Source of the DNA: Bacillus sp. NEB1478
Lineage (GTDB): Bacteria; Bacillota; Bacilli; Bacillales; Fictibacillaceae
NCBI RefSeq assembly: GCF_031582965.1
Contig: NZ_CP134049.1
Span: 3,534,001-3,598,000 of the forward strand
Direction of reading: 5' to 3'
DNA: 64,000 bases
The notes under the pieces are model-generated. The model saw nothing but the letters and a program-made list of their open reading frames with translations. It had not been told where the DNA came from and made no database searches. Below, piece by piece: positions 33,388-42,529 of the stretch (position 1 is the first letter of the stretch; each line of letters opens with the position of its first letter). The position numbers and the translations under genes are program-made.

Positions 33388-34101
33388 CTATGATCCAAAA
33401 ATAGCTACATTCTGATTCTGAAGAACAAATCGGTTCTTTCTCCAGCCTAATGTGTTCATTACATAACCTAATGCATCAGCATTATATTGTCCTGCTATTT
33501 TTTGATAAGCCAACAGCTCATAAATTCCATTAGAGTCAAAATCAACCGGATATAATACACTCAAAGGGTTCACAAAACCGGCTATCGGATTTTTTAGCTT
33601 CCCATTAGCATTATATATTTCGTTCAGATACTCAGGGTCTCTTAATGAAATATCGATCAAATACGTTTGTTGATTAATTTTGCTGACCACTTTCACTTTA
33701 TAGTTATCGAGATAAGTAACTTCATATTGGTATAGTTCGTTGTAAACATTAAAATCAAAAAGTAAAAGCGGTCTGTTATTCACGAATGAATAAACATAGT
33801 CATAAGTGAAGGCACCACTGCCGCCTGAATTAATGCTAATTAAAATATCATCTACGCCGTTACCCGTAAAATCACCTAAAAACAAGGTTGGGTTATACCC
33901 TGCATTGTCAGAAAGTGGCACTCTTGACATATTTCCTGTTCTTCCATCCTGTATAGTTAAAGTAATATCCTGAATGAATGGACTATCAGATGTTTTGACA
34001 CCGGTTAGATAAACGTTATCAGCTACACGATCCCCCGTTACATCCCCTTTGGCAAATGCAACAACAACACTCGGATTAGACCTAGCATAATAATTGTACA
34101 T
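33388..34101 (-). CDS. FG-GAP / VCBS-repeat-like protein
   Basis: 237 residues. Three D-x-[TN]-G-D/N-x-[VI]-D-type calcium-loop-like motifs recur: AKGDVTGDRVADNVYLTG, LGDFTGNGVDDILISINSGG and PVDFDSNGIYELLAYQ. These fit a beta-propeller of FG-GAP/VCBS repeats. No signal peptide is visible, unlike most such proteins, so a cytosolic or mother-cell (spore coat) location is possible; that is speculation. Similar proteins occur in many bacilli with no known role. Confidence 0.7.
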   Translation of the reverse strand: MYNYYARSNPSVVVAFAKGDVTGDRVADNVYLTGVKTSDSPFIQDITLTIQDGRTGNMSRVPLSDNAGYNPTLFLGDFTGNGVDDILISINSGGSGAFTYDYVYSFVNNRPLLLFDFNVYNELYQYEVTYLDNYKVKVVSKINQQTYLIDISLRDPEYLNEIYNANGKLKNPIAGFVNPLSVLYPVDFDSNGIYELLAYQKIAGQYNADALGYVMNTLGWRKNRFVLQNQNVAIFGS

Positions 34102-34321
34102 AAACAGATGCTCCTTCTTTCAGACCTTTGTTGCTATCCTATGGGCTGTCAGGAGAATTGCTACTTTTTACAGCAAAACAAAAAATGCTTCGAAAGTTTA
34201 CGACTTAAGAGGCACCCTAAATTATTTAAGTATGAAAAATAATAAGATTAACTGCACCTAAAAATAGATCCAGTTCATTTTCAGTTTTAAATTAAAGCCA
34301 TTTTCGTATTTATTGATGACT

Positions 34322-35416
34322 TTATTTTTTAATGTGATAAACTTCTTCCTTTGAATGAAAACCATCCCTGATGATCGTTTCGTCAATATTTCGTTTATCA
34401 ACGGCAATTGGTGAAAGCAGTACGGATTGAACCTCGATTTTTCCGTTATTTATTTTTCTGTTTGCTTCTATTTCTTCACCCTTTGCCATTCTGACCGCTA
34501 ATTTTGCGGCTTCCTCTGTCAATAATTTGATTGGTTTGTATACTGTCATGATCTGTGTGCCTTGGACAATTCTTTGAACACCCGAAAGCTCAGCGTCTTG
34601 ACCCGCTACCGGTATTTTGCCTGCAAGCCCTTGTGAGGCAAGTGCCTGAATGACTCCTCCAGCCGTTGCATCGTTTGCTGCTATAACCGCATCGATCTGA
34701 TTATGGTTGGCTTTGAGAGCTGCCTCCATGTTCGTCCGTGCATTAGCCGGGGTCCAGTCCTTAGACCATTGGTCAAACACCACCGTAATATCACCTTTGT
34801 TTATTAACGGCTGGAGGACTTCGAAGACACCTTTTTTGAATAGATGGGCATTATTGTCCGTTTCAGCGCCGCCGATGTACACATACTTTCCTTTAGGAAC
34901 AAGCTTGGTTATCACTTTAGCTTGCAGTTCACCGACTTTTTCGTTGTCGAAGGAAACATACAAATCGATATCCGCATTTTTAACGAGTCTGTCGTAGGCC
35001 ATTACTTTAATTCCAGCTAAATGTGCCTTTTTGACGATTGCCGCCATGGCCTCTGCGTTATGGGGAACCACAACGAGTAGATCGACCCCTTGGCTGATCA
35101 GTGTCTCCGCTTGAGCTATCTGGACAGAATCATCGCCATTCGCCGCTAGAATCTCTACTTCCGCACCAAGCGATTCGACCGCCTTTTTAAACAAATTTCT
35201 ATCCTTTAGCCAGCGCTCTTCCAATAATGTATCCATAGAAAAGCCAATTTTAATCTTTTCTTCAACTGGCTTTTTTACATGGGACTTTTCACTGTTTGAA
35301 GGTGTCACTTTCCCTAAAGTACTATTTTCGTTACCTCCCGCATCGCAAGCAGTGAATGCGAATACGAGAACGATTAGAAACAGTATGAGATTCACATGTT
35401 TCAAAATCCTCTCCAT
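34322..35416 (-). CDS. Sugar ABC transporter substrate-binding lipoprotein, XylF-like
   Basis: 364 residues from the ATG with AAGGAG 9 nt upstream, giving a clean lipoprotein signal: hydrophobic core then FAFTAC, the Cys being the lipidated residue. The ligand domain (IKIGFSMDTLLEERWLKDRNLF, IDAVIAANDATAGGVIQAL, VAGQDAELSGVQRIVQGTQIMTVYKPI) matches XylF-type D-xylose/monosaccharide binders. It is last in the sensor-regulator run 39381-34322. It may be a second binder for the ABC importer or a sensing partner of the kinase; sequence alone does not decide. Confidence 0.88.
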   Translation of the reverse strand: MERILKHVNLILFLIVLVFAFTACDAGGNENSTLGKVTPSNSEKSHVKKPVEEKIKIGFSMDTLLEERWLKDRNLFKKAVESLGAEVEILAANGDDSVQIAQAETLISQGVDLLVVVPHNAEAMAAIVKKAHLAGIKVMAYDRLVKNADIDLYVSFDNEKVGELQAKVITKLVPKGKYVYIGGAETDNNAHLFKKGVFEVLQPLINKGDITVVFDQWSKDWTPANARTNMEAALKANHNQIDAVIAANDATAGGVIQALASQGLAGKIPVAGQDAELSGVQRIVQGTQIMTVYKPIKLLTEEAAKLAVRMAKGEEIEANRKINNGKIEVQSVLLSPIAVDKRNIDETIIRDGFHSKEEVYHIKK

Positions 35417-35445
35417 AGGGTGCTGCTCCTTTTTCATGCCTGCCT

Positions 35446-36966
35446 TCATCCTTTTCTGCCAAGGACGGCTTTTCGATATTCCGTAGGTGAAAGCGCAACC
35501 ATTTTTTTAAACACTTTGCTGAAATAGTTCGGTTCATGGTAGCCTACCTCGAACGTAATTTCCTTTAAGCTCTTTTCTGGATCTGCCATAAGTTTCTTAG
35601 CTTTTTCAATACGGCATTCCGTCAGAAAATCGATATAGTTAACGCCAAGTTTTTCCTTAAACATCTTGCTGATATAAATAGGACTCAAACCCACTTTCCT
35701 ACCTAAAGTCTCCAAGGAAATATCCTCATGTGAGTGCTTCATAATGTATTTTTTAATCTGATGGATCGTATCCGCCTCAAGCTGCTCATAATGTTCTTCA
35801 TACGATTGCCTCATCTGTACAAGCAAGCGGTCAGTCTCGAATCGCAGTTGACGAAAGTCTTGAGATTGATAAGAAAAGAAAGGTGTTTCCGTCTCGACGC
35901 CAATTTCGCTCATCACCCTTGCCGCGATCCAGAGCAGTTCAAGGACACGCTGCTGAGTCTGAAGCAATTCTGCCCCTTCGTTTTCGCATCGTCTAATAAG
36001 GTCCGTAACATTCATACGGATTTGATCCCATTTGCCAAGTCTTATTTCATCGAAAAACTGTCTTTCACGCTGCTTTGTCAGCGATTTTTCTTCCGTATTC
36101 CCCAGAACAGGAACATCTGAATAAAAGCGATATTTTACAGGCAGAGATGTATCCATTGTTGCTATTAGCGATTCCTGATAAGACTGGCGTACTTGATTCA
36201 ATGAACTGCATACGCTCCCAATTCCGACAAACCAGCCAGCTCCTGGGCTTGTTTTCGCAAGGGAAAGGATCTCATTAGCAAGGGAAATTGACTGGGAACG
36301 AAAAGAACAATCATGTTTCCGGAACACGATAACGGGAAGCTGTCGGCCATACAGAGCACCGACCCACGCACTCCCCAGCTGTCTGATCTTTTCTTTTACC
36401 GCAGAATAAAGTTTTTCTCCACCTTCTGGCAGCAGGATGCTTACCACAAAAGATTCGTCTGTCGAAGGGATGTCCAGCATTTCAACGAGCATGTCCAGAT
36501 GTACTTCATGTACATGATCGAACAGCAGTTGTGTCACAACATCCGTCTCGACAAGGGGCAGTGCTTTTTCTAAAACGCCCAATGACTTTCGCTCTCCTTC
36601 AATCTCTTCCAGCACTTTTCCAACGGTCGCTACAATTTCGCTCACTTTGCTAGGTTTCAGTAAATAATCCTTCACGCCAAGCTTTATCGCCTGTCGGGCG
36701 TAGTCAAACATATCAAAAGCCGTAATCATCACAAATTTAATAGAAGGATCGTTATCGGTAATTTGCTGGATCGCCTCTAGACCATTCATCCCGGGCATCT
36801 GGATATCCATTAAGACTAAGTCAGGCTTAAACTCATCCACCATCTCCACGGCGACTCTGCCGTTTTTTGCTTGGCCGATTGAGACCTCGGGAAAGGCTTT
36901 CTGCAAGATCACTTGCAGCCCTTCGCGTTCAATCTGTTCGTCATCCACGATCAAGAGTTTTAGCAT
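35446..36966 (-). CDS. YesN-type response regulator (AraC family)
   Basis: 506 residues from the ATG (36966). The receiver domain (residues 1-125) has LIVDDEQIEREGL, PDLVLMDIQMPGMNGLEAI (phospho-acceptor Asp) and KDYLLKPSK. A long middle region follows. The C-terminal AraC DNA-binding domain (about 405-500) has EDISLETLGRKVGLSPIYISKMFKEKLGVNYIDFLTECRIEKAKKLM and the closing VGYHEPNYFSKVFKKMVALSPTEYRK. Overlaps the kinase gene by 26 bp. Expected to activate the mms sugar-transport operon on phosphorylation. Confidence 0.93.
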   Translation of the reverse strand: MLKLLIVDDEQIEREGLQVILQKAFPEVSIGQAKNGRVAVEMVDEFKPDLVLMDIQMPGMNGLEAIQQITDNDPSIKFVMITAFDMFDYARQAIKLGVKDYLLKPSKVSEIVATVGKVLEEIEGERKSLGVLEKALPLVETDVVTQLLFDHVHEVHLDMLVEMLDIPSTDESFVVSILLPEGGEKLYSAVKEKIRQLGSAWVGALYGRQLPVIVFRKHDCSFRSQSISLANEILSLAKTSPGAGWFVGIGSVCSSLNQVRQSYQESLIATMDTSLPVKYRFYSDVPVLGNTEEKSLTKQRERQFFDEIRLGKWDQIRMNVTDLIRRCENEGAELLQTQQRVLELLWIAARVMSEIGVETETPFFSYQSQDFRQLRFETDRLLVQMRQSYEEHYEQLEADTIHQIKKYIMKHSHEDISLETLGRKVGLSPIYISKMFKEKLGVNYIDFLTECRIEKAKKLMADPEKSLKEITFEVGYHEPNYFSKVFKKMVALSPTEYRKAVLGRKG

Positions 36967-38407
36967 GCTCTTCAATCCCTCTCGTTTTTGGTATTCTTAG
37001 TACAACCTTCGTACCTAGCCCGATATGGCTTTGGATATCCATAAGATTTTCCATGCCGTAAAATAGCTTGAGCCGTTTCACAACGTTACTGAAACCGATG
37101 CCCGTCGAAGCGGCTCCTGTCTGTACAAGCTCTCCTTCAACTATCTGCTTAATTTTATGTTCCTGAATACCTGGGCCGTCATCTTCAACCTCTATGATTA
37201 CCTGGTTATCACCGTCTTTAATGCGGAACCAAATATTTCCGCCTTCCTCCCGCGGTTCAACCGCATAAATAACCGCGTTTTCAATGATCGGCTGCAGGGT
37301 CAGACCAGGAATCTGAACTTCTAGGCATGCTTCGTCTATATCCATGTTCAAAGTCAGACGGTCCGTGAACCTGGCTTTCTGAATGTTCATGTATTGCTGG
37401 ATCACCACTACTTCATCGCGAAGTGTAACGGCTCTGTCCAGCCACTTTAAGTTATAGCGCAGCAAGCCCGCAACACTTACAAGCAAGTCGCTCGTTTCTT
37501 CTGATCCTTCCAAATACGCTTTTTTAGAGAGCGTATTCAGTGTGTTAAACAAAAAATGCGGGTTGATCTGGCTTTGGAGATTTCGAAGCTGACTTTCCTT
37601 CAGCAGGAGCTTGCTTTGCTGAAGTTCGTGTTCCAGCTGTGCCTTCTGCTGTATTTCCTGAAATAGATTATTAATGCTGATGCGCATTCTGTTAAATGTC
37701 TGGGCAAGGAAAGAGATTTCGTCGTTAGAATCGACCTTGATCTCCTTGTCAAAACGGCCGGCAGACAGCTCGTTGGCTGCCCGTGTCAATAGCTGCACCG
37801 GTCTTGTAATACTTAACGAAAACCAATAGGTGATCATCAGCAGCAGCAATGTGATAAGGAGCATAAGCCAGATGCCCAGCTTTTTAAATTCTGCTGACTG
37901 ATCAATTATGCCGCGGTAAAAACGGTCGTACGTTTTTAGCTCTGTGTCGATCAACGTGAGCGTCATATCGGAAATGTACTTCGAGATGCGTGTCGCTTCA
38001 GTAAACTCTTTGTCTGAAGCCTCTGTATCTTTTTCAGAGTAAAACATGAGTGAGCGGTCCGTTGTCTCGATCAAGCTGTCTATCAAATTCATATAATTGG
38101 TAAGATCGAATTCGTTCTCTGTGTTCCTTAAAGATAAGACTTCATCCTTTGCCCGGTTAAGATTCTCTTTGCTATGATTCAGTTCAGTCAAGTTCGCTTT
38201 AGTTGGCTCGAGCAAATAGTTATTAAGATTCGTGACCACCTTCTGACTCGTACTGGTCACTTCGTTCATCCTTATATACCGCTGCAAAATTTCGTTATAT
38301 TGATTTTGTGTTTTCTGGTTGTAGTATGTAAGTGCAATCCAAATGATCCCCATAATGACAAGAACGACAGTTGCCAGCATCCATATTTTCTTCTGAATTC
38401 TGTTCAT
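36941..38407 (-). CDS. YesM-type sensor histidine kinase
   Basis: 488 residues. Two membrane helices (about 8-27 and 175-197) bound an extracytoplasmic sensor domain of about 145 residues. A HAMP linker follows (SITRPVQLLTRAANELSAGRFDKEI), then the His_kinase domain with LQSQINPHFLFNTLNTLSK (phospho-acceptor His in NPHFLFN). The ATPase domain has LQPIIENAVIYA (N box), EVEDDGPGI and TGIGFSNVVKRL. Overlaps the upstream anchored sugar-binding protein (ATGA) and the downstream regulator. LytS/YesM kinases with such neighbours sense sugar through the binding protein. Confidence 0.93.
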   Translation of the reverse strand: MNRIQKKIWMLATVVLVIMGIIWIALTYYNQKTQNQYNEILQRYIRMNEVTSTSQKVVTNLNNYLLEPTKANLTELNHSKENLNRAKDEVLSLRNTENEFDLTNYMNLIDSLIETTDRSLMFYSEKDTEASDKEFTEATRISKYISDMTLTLIDTELKTYDRFYRGIIDQSAEFKKLGIWLMLLITLLLLMITYWFSLSITRPVQLLTRAANELSAGRFDKEIKVDSNDEISFLAQTFNRMRISINNLFQEIQQKAQLEHELQQSKLLLKESQLRNLQSQINPHFLFNTLNTLSKKAYLEGSEETSDLLVSVAGLLRYNLKWLDRAVTLRDEVVVIQQYMNIQKARFTDRLTLNMDIDEACLEVQIPGLTLQPIIENAVIYAVEPREEGGNIWFRIKDGDNQVIIEVEDDGPGIQEHKIKQIVEGELVQTGAASTGIGFSNVVKRLKLFYGMENLMDIQSHIGLGTKVVLRIPKTRGIEEHAKTLDRG

Positions 38408-39381
38408 CGCTTGCCCATCGCTTTTATGATCCCAATATCACTTAGATAGCCATCAGCATTCAGAGGAACCTTATCGTTATTCAGCCATTTGATTAATAGA
38501 TTTACACTCTTTCTCCCCATCATCTCAGGAGATTGCTCGATTACACCATCAAGCTTTTTTTGGTTGAGCAAAGAAAGCGATTCAGACCCGTCGTCGAATG
38601 AATAGATATGATAGGGCTCGACCTTACCTCGCCTGCTGATTTCCTGAATCATCGCTCCTGCGATATTTGCATTCACAGCAATAAAGCCATTCACATCAGG
38701 ATACTTGTTCAGTAAATCTTGTGTTTTGGCGATTACCTGCTCCCTAGAATCAGGCGTTTCCGCATAAACAGCTTTGACGTTCGGGTAATCCTTGAAAACT
38801 TCTCTGATCCCTTTCAGCCGTTGCTCCTGGTAATACTCCTTTTGGCTGTCGCTTAATAAAATGATATTTCCATGCTGGCCCATATCGGACAGCATCAGCT
38901 GAGCAATCATCTTTCCAGCCAAGTGCTGGTCTGATCCAACGTATGTCTTTCTAAGACTTTCCGCTTTCGGCACATCATTCGCAACGGTAATGACGGGGAT
39001 GCCATAAAATGCCGCTTTTATTTTCGTCAAATCCTTAAATTTCTGAGTGTCCAGCCCTTGTACAATAATGCCGTCGACTTTCGACTGAATGGCTATTTCA
39101 AGCTTTTTCAAGAAATCTTCTTGGTTTTTGCCGTAGCTCCCCCATACCTCAAGGCTTGCTCCATCCTTTTGGGCTTGTTCGGCCGCACCTGCTCCGACCT
39201 TATCCCAAAACGGTGTCTCCAGTTCTTGAGTAATGAGAACAATACGATATCGATCCTTAGTAGGGGTGGATGCAGCAGGCAGTTCCAATTCAGACTTGAA
39301 CGCTTTTTGTGCTGTGGTAAACGTAAAATAACAAAGGACGATACATAAGAAACTAAGTATGATTATGCCAGCTTTACGCAA
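38404..39381 (-). CDS. Membrane-anchored sugar-binding protein, sensor partner (XylFII-like)
   Basis: 325 residues from a TTG with AAGGAG at 9-nt spacing; the longer frame to 39579 runs through a Bacillaceae intergenic repeat and is rejected as coding. A single N-terminal hydrophobic helix (about 4-22, IIILSFLCIVLCYFTF) has no lipobox with a clear cleavage, so it is likely an anchor. The periplasmic-binding-protein domain (YRIVLITQELETPFWDKVGAGAAEQA, IVQGLDTQKFKDL, FIAVNANIAGAM, SFDDGSESL) matches the RbsB/YtfQ group. Immediately before the kinase gene, as in three-component sugar sensors. Confidence 0.82.
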   Translation of the reverse strand: MRKAGIIILSFLCIVLCYFTFTTAQKAFKSELELPAASTPTKDRYRIVLITQELETPFWDKVGAGAAEQAQKDGASLEVWGSYGKNQEDFLKKLEIAIQSKVDGIIVQGLDTQKFKDLTKIKAAFYGIPVITVANDVPKAESLRKTYVGSDQHLAGKMIAQLMLSDMGQHGNIILLSDSQKEYYQEQRLKGIREVFKDYPNVKAVYAETPDSREQVIAKTQDLLNKYPDVNGFIAVNANIAGAMIQEISRRGKVEPYHIYSFDDGSESLSLLNQKKLDGVIEQSPEMMGRKSVNLLIKWLNNDKVPLNADGYLSDIGIIKAMGKR

Positions 39382-39485
39382 AGTGAAGTATCTCCTTTTT
39401 TTCCGATAATTTACTAATTTTATTTTATCATATTGAACTAAACGTGAATGCTCAATCCTTTTCCAATCAGCAGGCGATTTAAAAG

Positions 39486-39612
39486 ATCGTTTTGAAAGGG
39501 TTGCTCTTTGGGCTCGCTTTCCGCAGGACAAGGAAGGCTTCGGCAGCTTCACATCGCACGAAGAAAATGTGATTTTCATTTTCGAGGAGTCTCGCCCTTC
39601 GCTCCAATTAAC
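39486..39612. repeat. Bacillaceae intergenic repeat, imperfect palindrome
   Basis: Contains GCTCGCTTTCCGCAG, then GAAGGCTTCGGCAGC, ACGAAGAAAATGTGATTTTC and CGAGGAGTCTCGCCCTTCGC, ending CTCCAATTAAC. Such modules are scattered in Bacillus genomes and often carry opposed CTCCAATCAAC/GTTGATT ends. It sits between the ABC operon and the sensor genes. Confidence 0.65.
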
Positions 39613-39674
39613 TTTTCAATGATGAAATTCTTGAAAACAATAAAACCATCTTTTAAAAAAAATCATTAAAAAAT

Positions 39675-39705
39675 AGGAGCACCTTCCTTAGATAGGTGCC
39701 CCTGC
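39675..39705 (-). terminator. Terminator of the mms transporter operon
   Basis: On the minus strand GGGGCACCT pairs with AGGTGCTCC, then TATTTTTT. It separates transporter from sensor genes. Confidence 0.85.
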
Positions 39706-39730
39706 GATATTACTATAGAAAAATAGGAAA

Positions 39731-40906
39731 CTATCCTCTCTTTTTACGAGTTATTACGTCAAAGAGAACTGCTGCAACCAATACGCCGCCTCTGATCATA
39801 TACTGCATGGAAACGCCTACTCCAAGCAGGTTCATTCCGCTGGACAAGGAAGCCATAACGATCGCACCGATGATGGCGCCTGTTACTTTCCCTACACCTC
39901 CTGCAGAAGATACTCCTCCGACGTAGGCAGCAGCGATCGCATCAAGCTCGAATAGTGTTCCAGCAGTCGTTGTCGCAGACTGCAGACGGGACGTGAACAG
40001 GATGCCGGAAAGCGCTGCGAGCATTCCCATAGAACCAAATACAATGTACGTGATTTTATTAACGTTAATCCCGCTAAGATGCGCGGCTTCCGGATTGCTT
40101 CCAACCGCATAAATGTGTCGGCCAAGCACTGTTTTTGTTGTTAAGAAATGATAGACAACAACAACCAAGAGCATGATGACAACTGTCCATGAGAAACCGT
40201 TATAGCCTGCAAGAATCCAAGTAACGTAAGCAATAATTGCAGAAACAAAGACTAGCTTAAATGTAAAAATCCCTTTAGAAACCACATCGAACTGATATTT
40301 AATCTTATTTCGGCGCGTGGAGATTTCACTGTAAACATAAAAAAGAATGGATAATAAACCTAGAATCAGAGATAGAAAATGCAAACCGTTTACAACCATA
40401 ATAGAAGGAATAAATCCGTTTCCGATCGCGTTAAAAGCATCGTCTTTAATGATGATTGTTCCCGTTGCCTCTGTTACCTGTAGCAGCGCACCACGGAAAA
40501 TGAGCATCCCAGCAAGAGTAGCAACGAAGGAAGGAATCGCGTATCTAGCAATCAGCAAGCCGTTAAACAAGCCGATAAAAATTCCAAGCACAAGAATGAT
40601 CGGAATGGTCGCATAAATCGGCATTCCCATCTTTGTAAGAAGGATAGCCGTAATTGCACCAAGGAATCCTGCCGCAAACCCAACCGATAAATCAATATGG
40701 CGGATAACAATAACAAGTGTCATACCTACTGCTAATACGGCAATGTAACCAGTAGAATCTAATAGATTGCTAATGTTTCGTGATGACATGAACAGCCCAT
40801 CCGTCATAATGGAGAACGTGAGCATAATCACGAATAAGGCAATATACATCCCATAATCACGGATATTCTCTTTCACTAATGATCTTGCTTCATTGATAAA
40901 TTCCAT
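39731..40906 (-). CDS. mmsB: Multiple-monosaccharide ABC transporter permease
   Basis: 391 residues with about 10-11 membrane helices. LFMSSRNISNLLDSTGYIAVLAVGMTLVIVIRHIDLSVG is the common XylH/RbsC/GguB start, and VLGRHIYAVGSNPEAAHLSGINV is the cytosolic EAA-like loop. The mid-protein hydrophilic insert (EISTRRNKIKYQFDVVSKGIF) and length are those of GguB/MmsB/XylH rather than RbsC. Third gene of the chvE-mmsA-mmsB operon. Ribosome binding site TAGGAGG. Confidence 0.9.
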   Translation of the reverse strand: MEFINEARSLVKENIRDYGMYIALFVIMLTFSIMTDGLFMSSRNISNLLDSTGYIAVLAVGMTLVIVIRHIDLSVGFAAGFLGAITAILLTKMGMPIYATIPIILVLGIFIGLFNGLLIARYAIPSFVATLAGMLIFRGALLQVTEATGTIIIKDDAFNAIGNGFIPSIMVVNGLHFLSLILGLLSILFYVYSEISTRRNKIKYQFDVVSKGIFTFKLVFVSAIIAYVTWILAGYNGFSWTVVIMLLVVVVYHFLTTKTVLGRHIYAVGSNPEAAHLSGINVNKITYIVFGSMGMLAALSGILFTSRLQSATTTAGTLFELDAIAAAYVGGVSSAGGVGKVTGAIIGAIVMASLSSGMNLLGVGVSMQYMIRGGVLVAAVLFDVITRKKRG

Positions 40907-40917
40907 GTGTTAACCTC

Positions 40918-42438
40918 CTATTGCGTAGCAAGCTGCATAATGTTTTCCTGGTTGGCTTCTTCAATTGGCAGCTCACCTTTTATTTTGCCTTCAGCCATGA
41001 CATACACACGATCGCTCATTCCAAGTACTTCCCCAAGCTCGGAAGAAATCATGATAATGCTCATGCCCTCGCTTATCAATTTGTTCATAATCGTATAAAT
41101 TTCAAATTTTGCTCCAACATCAATACCTCGGGTCGGTTCATCGAGAATAAGCAGCTTAGGTCCGACAAAGAGCCATTTTCCGAGCGATACCTTCTGCTGG
41201 TTCCCTCCGCTTAGATTACCGACGACCTGCTCTAAAGAAGAAGCTTTAATGTACATTGATTTTTTATACGCTTCAGCCTTCTTCACTTCTTCATTCACGT
41301 TGATAATGCCGTTATCTGCAACACCATTCAGGTTTGCCGCAGTAATGTTGTTCTTGATATCCTGGATCAAAAACAGCCCGTCGCCTTTCCGGTCTTCCGT
41401 CACATACGCAATTCCTGACTTGATAGCATCGCTTGTATGTTTGAACGTCTTTGGTGAGCCACCAACCTTCAGCTGTCCATCCAGCTTGTAATTCTTTGGA
41501 TTTCCAAAAACGCTCAATGCAAGTTCTGTTCGCCCGGATCCCATCAAACCAGCTATCCCAACGATTTCTCCCTTTTTCACATGAAAATTGACGTCCTTTA
41601 CAACTTGACGGCCAAGTTCGGTACTGTAAGCAGACCAATTTTTCAATTCAAGAATGGTTTCGCCTATTTTCTTATCCGGACGCTTCGGATATATATCATC
41701 AATATCACGGCCAACCATGTTTTTAATAATGACGTTCTCGGAAATTTCGCCTTTTGATGCATCCAGCGTACAGATCGTTTTACCGTCGCGGAGCACCGTC
41801 GCTTTATCAGCGATCGAAATGACTTCCTTCAGCTTGTGTGAAATCATGATACTTGTGATGCCTTGTTTTTTCAGTTCACCCAAAAGCTTTAACAGATTTT
41901 CGCTGTCATCCTCATTAAGCGCCGCAGTGGGCTCATCAAGAATAAGAAGCTTAACGTCCTTACTTAACGCTTTGGCAATTTCGACTAACTGCTGCTTACC
42001 TACGCTCAAATCTTTTACGAGCGTTTCAGGATTCACGTCGAGTCCTACTCTTTTCAGCATCTCTTTCGCCTGGGCAATTGTCTGATTCCAGTCGACCAGA
42101 TTACCGCGCTTAACTTCATTGCCCACAAAAATATTTTCATAGACTGTCAGATCCGGAAACAATGCCAGCTCTTGGTAGATAATGACGATGCCTGTTTTTA
42201 CACTGTCACTGATCTTGTTGAACTGCTGCACGCTGCCTTCAAACACGATATCTCCAGCATATGTCCCATAAGGATAAACACCGCTCAGCACCTTCATCAG
42301 CGTTGATTTCCCTGCTCCGTTCTCCCCGATCAAGCAGTGAATCTCGCCTTTTCCTACCTTAAAATTGACATTGCTGAGCGCTTTAACTCCGGTAAACTCT
42401 TTGGAAATCTGGTTCATCTCCAAAATATATCCGCTCAT
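40918..42438 (-). CDS. mmsA: Multiple-monosaccharide ABC transporter ATP-binding protein
   Basis: 506 residues from the ATG with GGAGGG 6 nt upstream. Two fused ABC domains as in XylG/GguA: first half with GENGAGKSTLMKVLSGVYPYG (Walker A), LSVGKQQLVEIAKALSKDVKLLILDEPTAAL (signature, Walker B). The second half has a degenerate Walker A (GLMGSGRTELALSVFG), LSGGNQQKVSLGKWL and LILDEPTRGIDVGAKFEIY. It energises uptake through MmsB. Eleven bp upstream of mmsB. A hairpin separates it from chvE. Confidence 0.92.
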   Translation of the reverse strand: MSGYILEMNQISKEFTGVKALSNVNFKVGKGEIHCLIGENGAGKSTLMKVLSGVYPYGTYAGDIVFEGSVQQFNKISDSVKTGIVIIYQELALFPDLTVYENIFVGNEVKRGNLVDWNQTIAQAKEMLKRVGLDVNPETLVKDLSVGKQQLVEIAKALSKDVKLLILDEPTAALNEDDSENLLKLLGELKKQGITSIMISHKLKEVISIADKATVLRDGKTICTLDASKGEISENVIIKNMVGRDIDDIYPKRPDKKIGETILELKNWSAYSTELGRQVVKDVNFHVKKGEIVGIAGLMGSGRTELALSVFGNPKNYKLDGQLKVGGSPKTFKHTSDAIKSGIAYVTEDRKGDGLFLIQDIKNNITAANLNGVADNGIINVNEEVKKAEAYKKSMYIKASSLEQVVGNLSGGNQQKVSLGKWLFVGPKLLILDEPTRGIDVGAKFEIYTIMNKLISEGMSIIMISSELGEVLGMSDRVYVMAEGKIKGELPIEEANQENIMQLATQ

Positions 42439-42478
42439 CATTATCCCTCCATTAGCCAAACAACTGATTTAATTGTGA

Positions 42479-42515
42479 AAAATAGTGATAGACGTAGTAT
42501 CTATCACTATTCCGC
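42479..42515 (-). terminator. Intercistronic attenuator hairpin
   Basis: AATAGTGATAGA and TCTATCACTATT form a perfect 12-bp stem. On the minus strand TTT(TC) follows. Lies between the binding-protein and ATPase genes, where partial termination would raise binding protein over membrane subunits. Confidence 0.75.
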
Positions 42516-42529
42516 GCCGTACTATTTTC

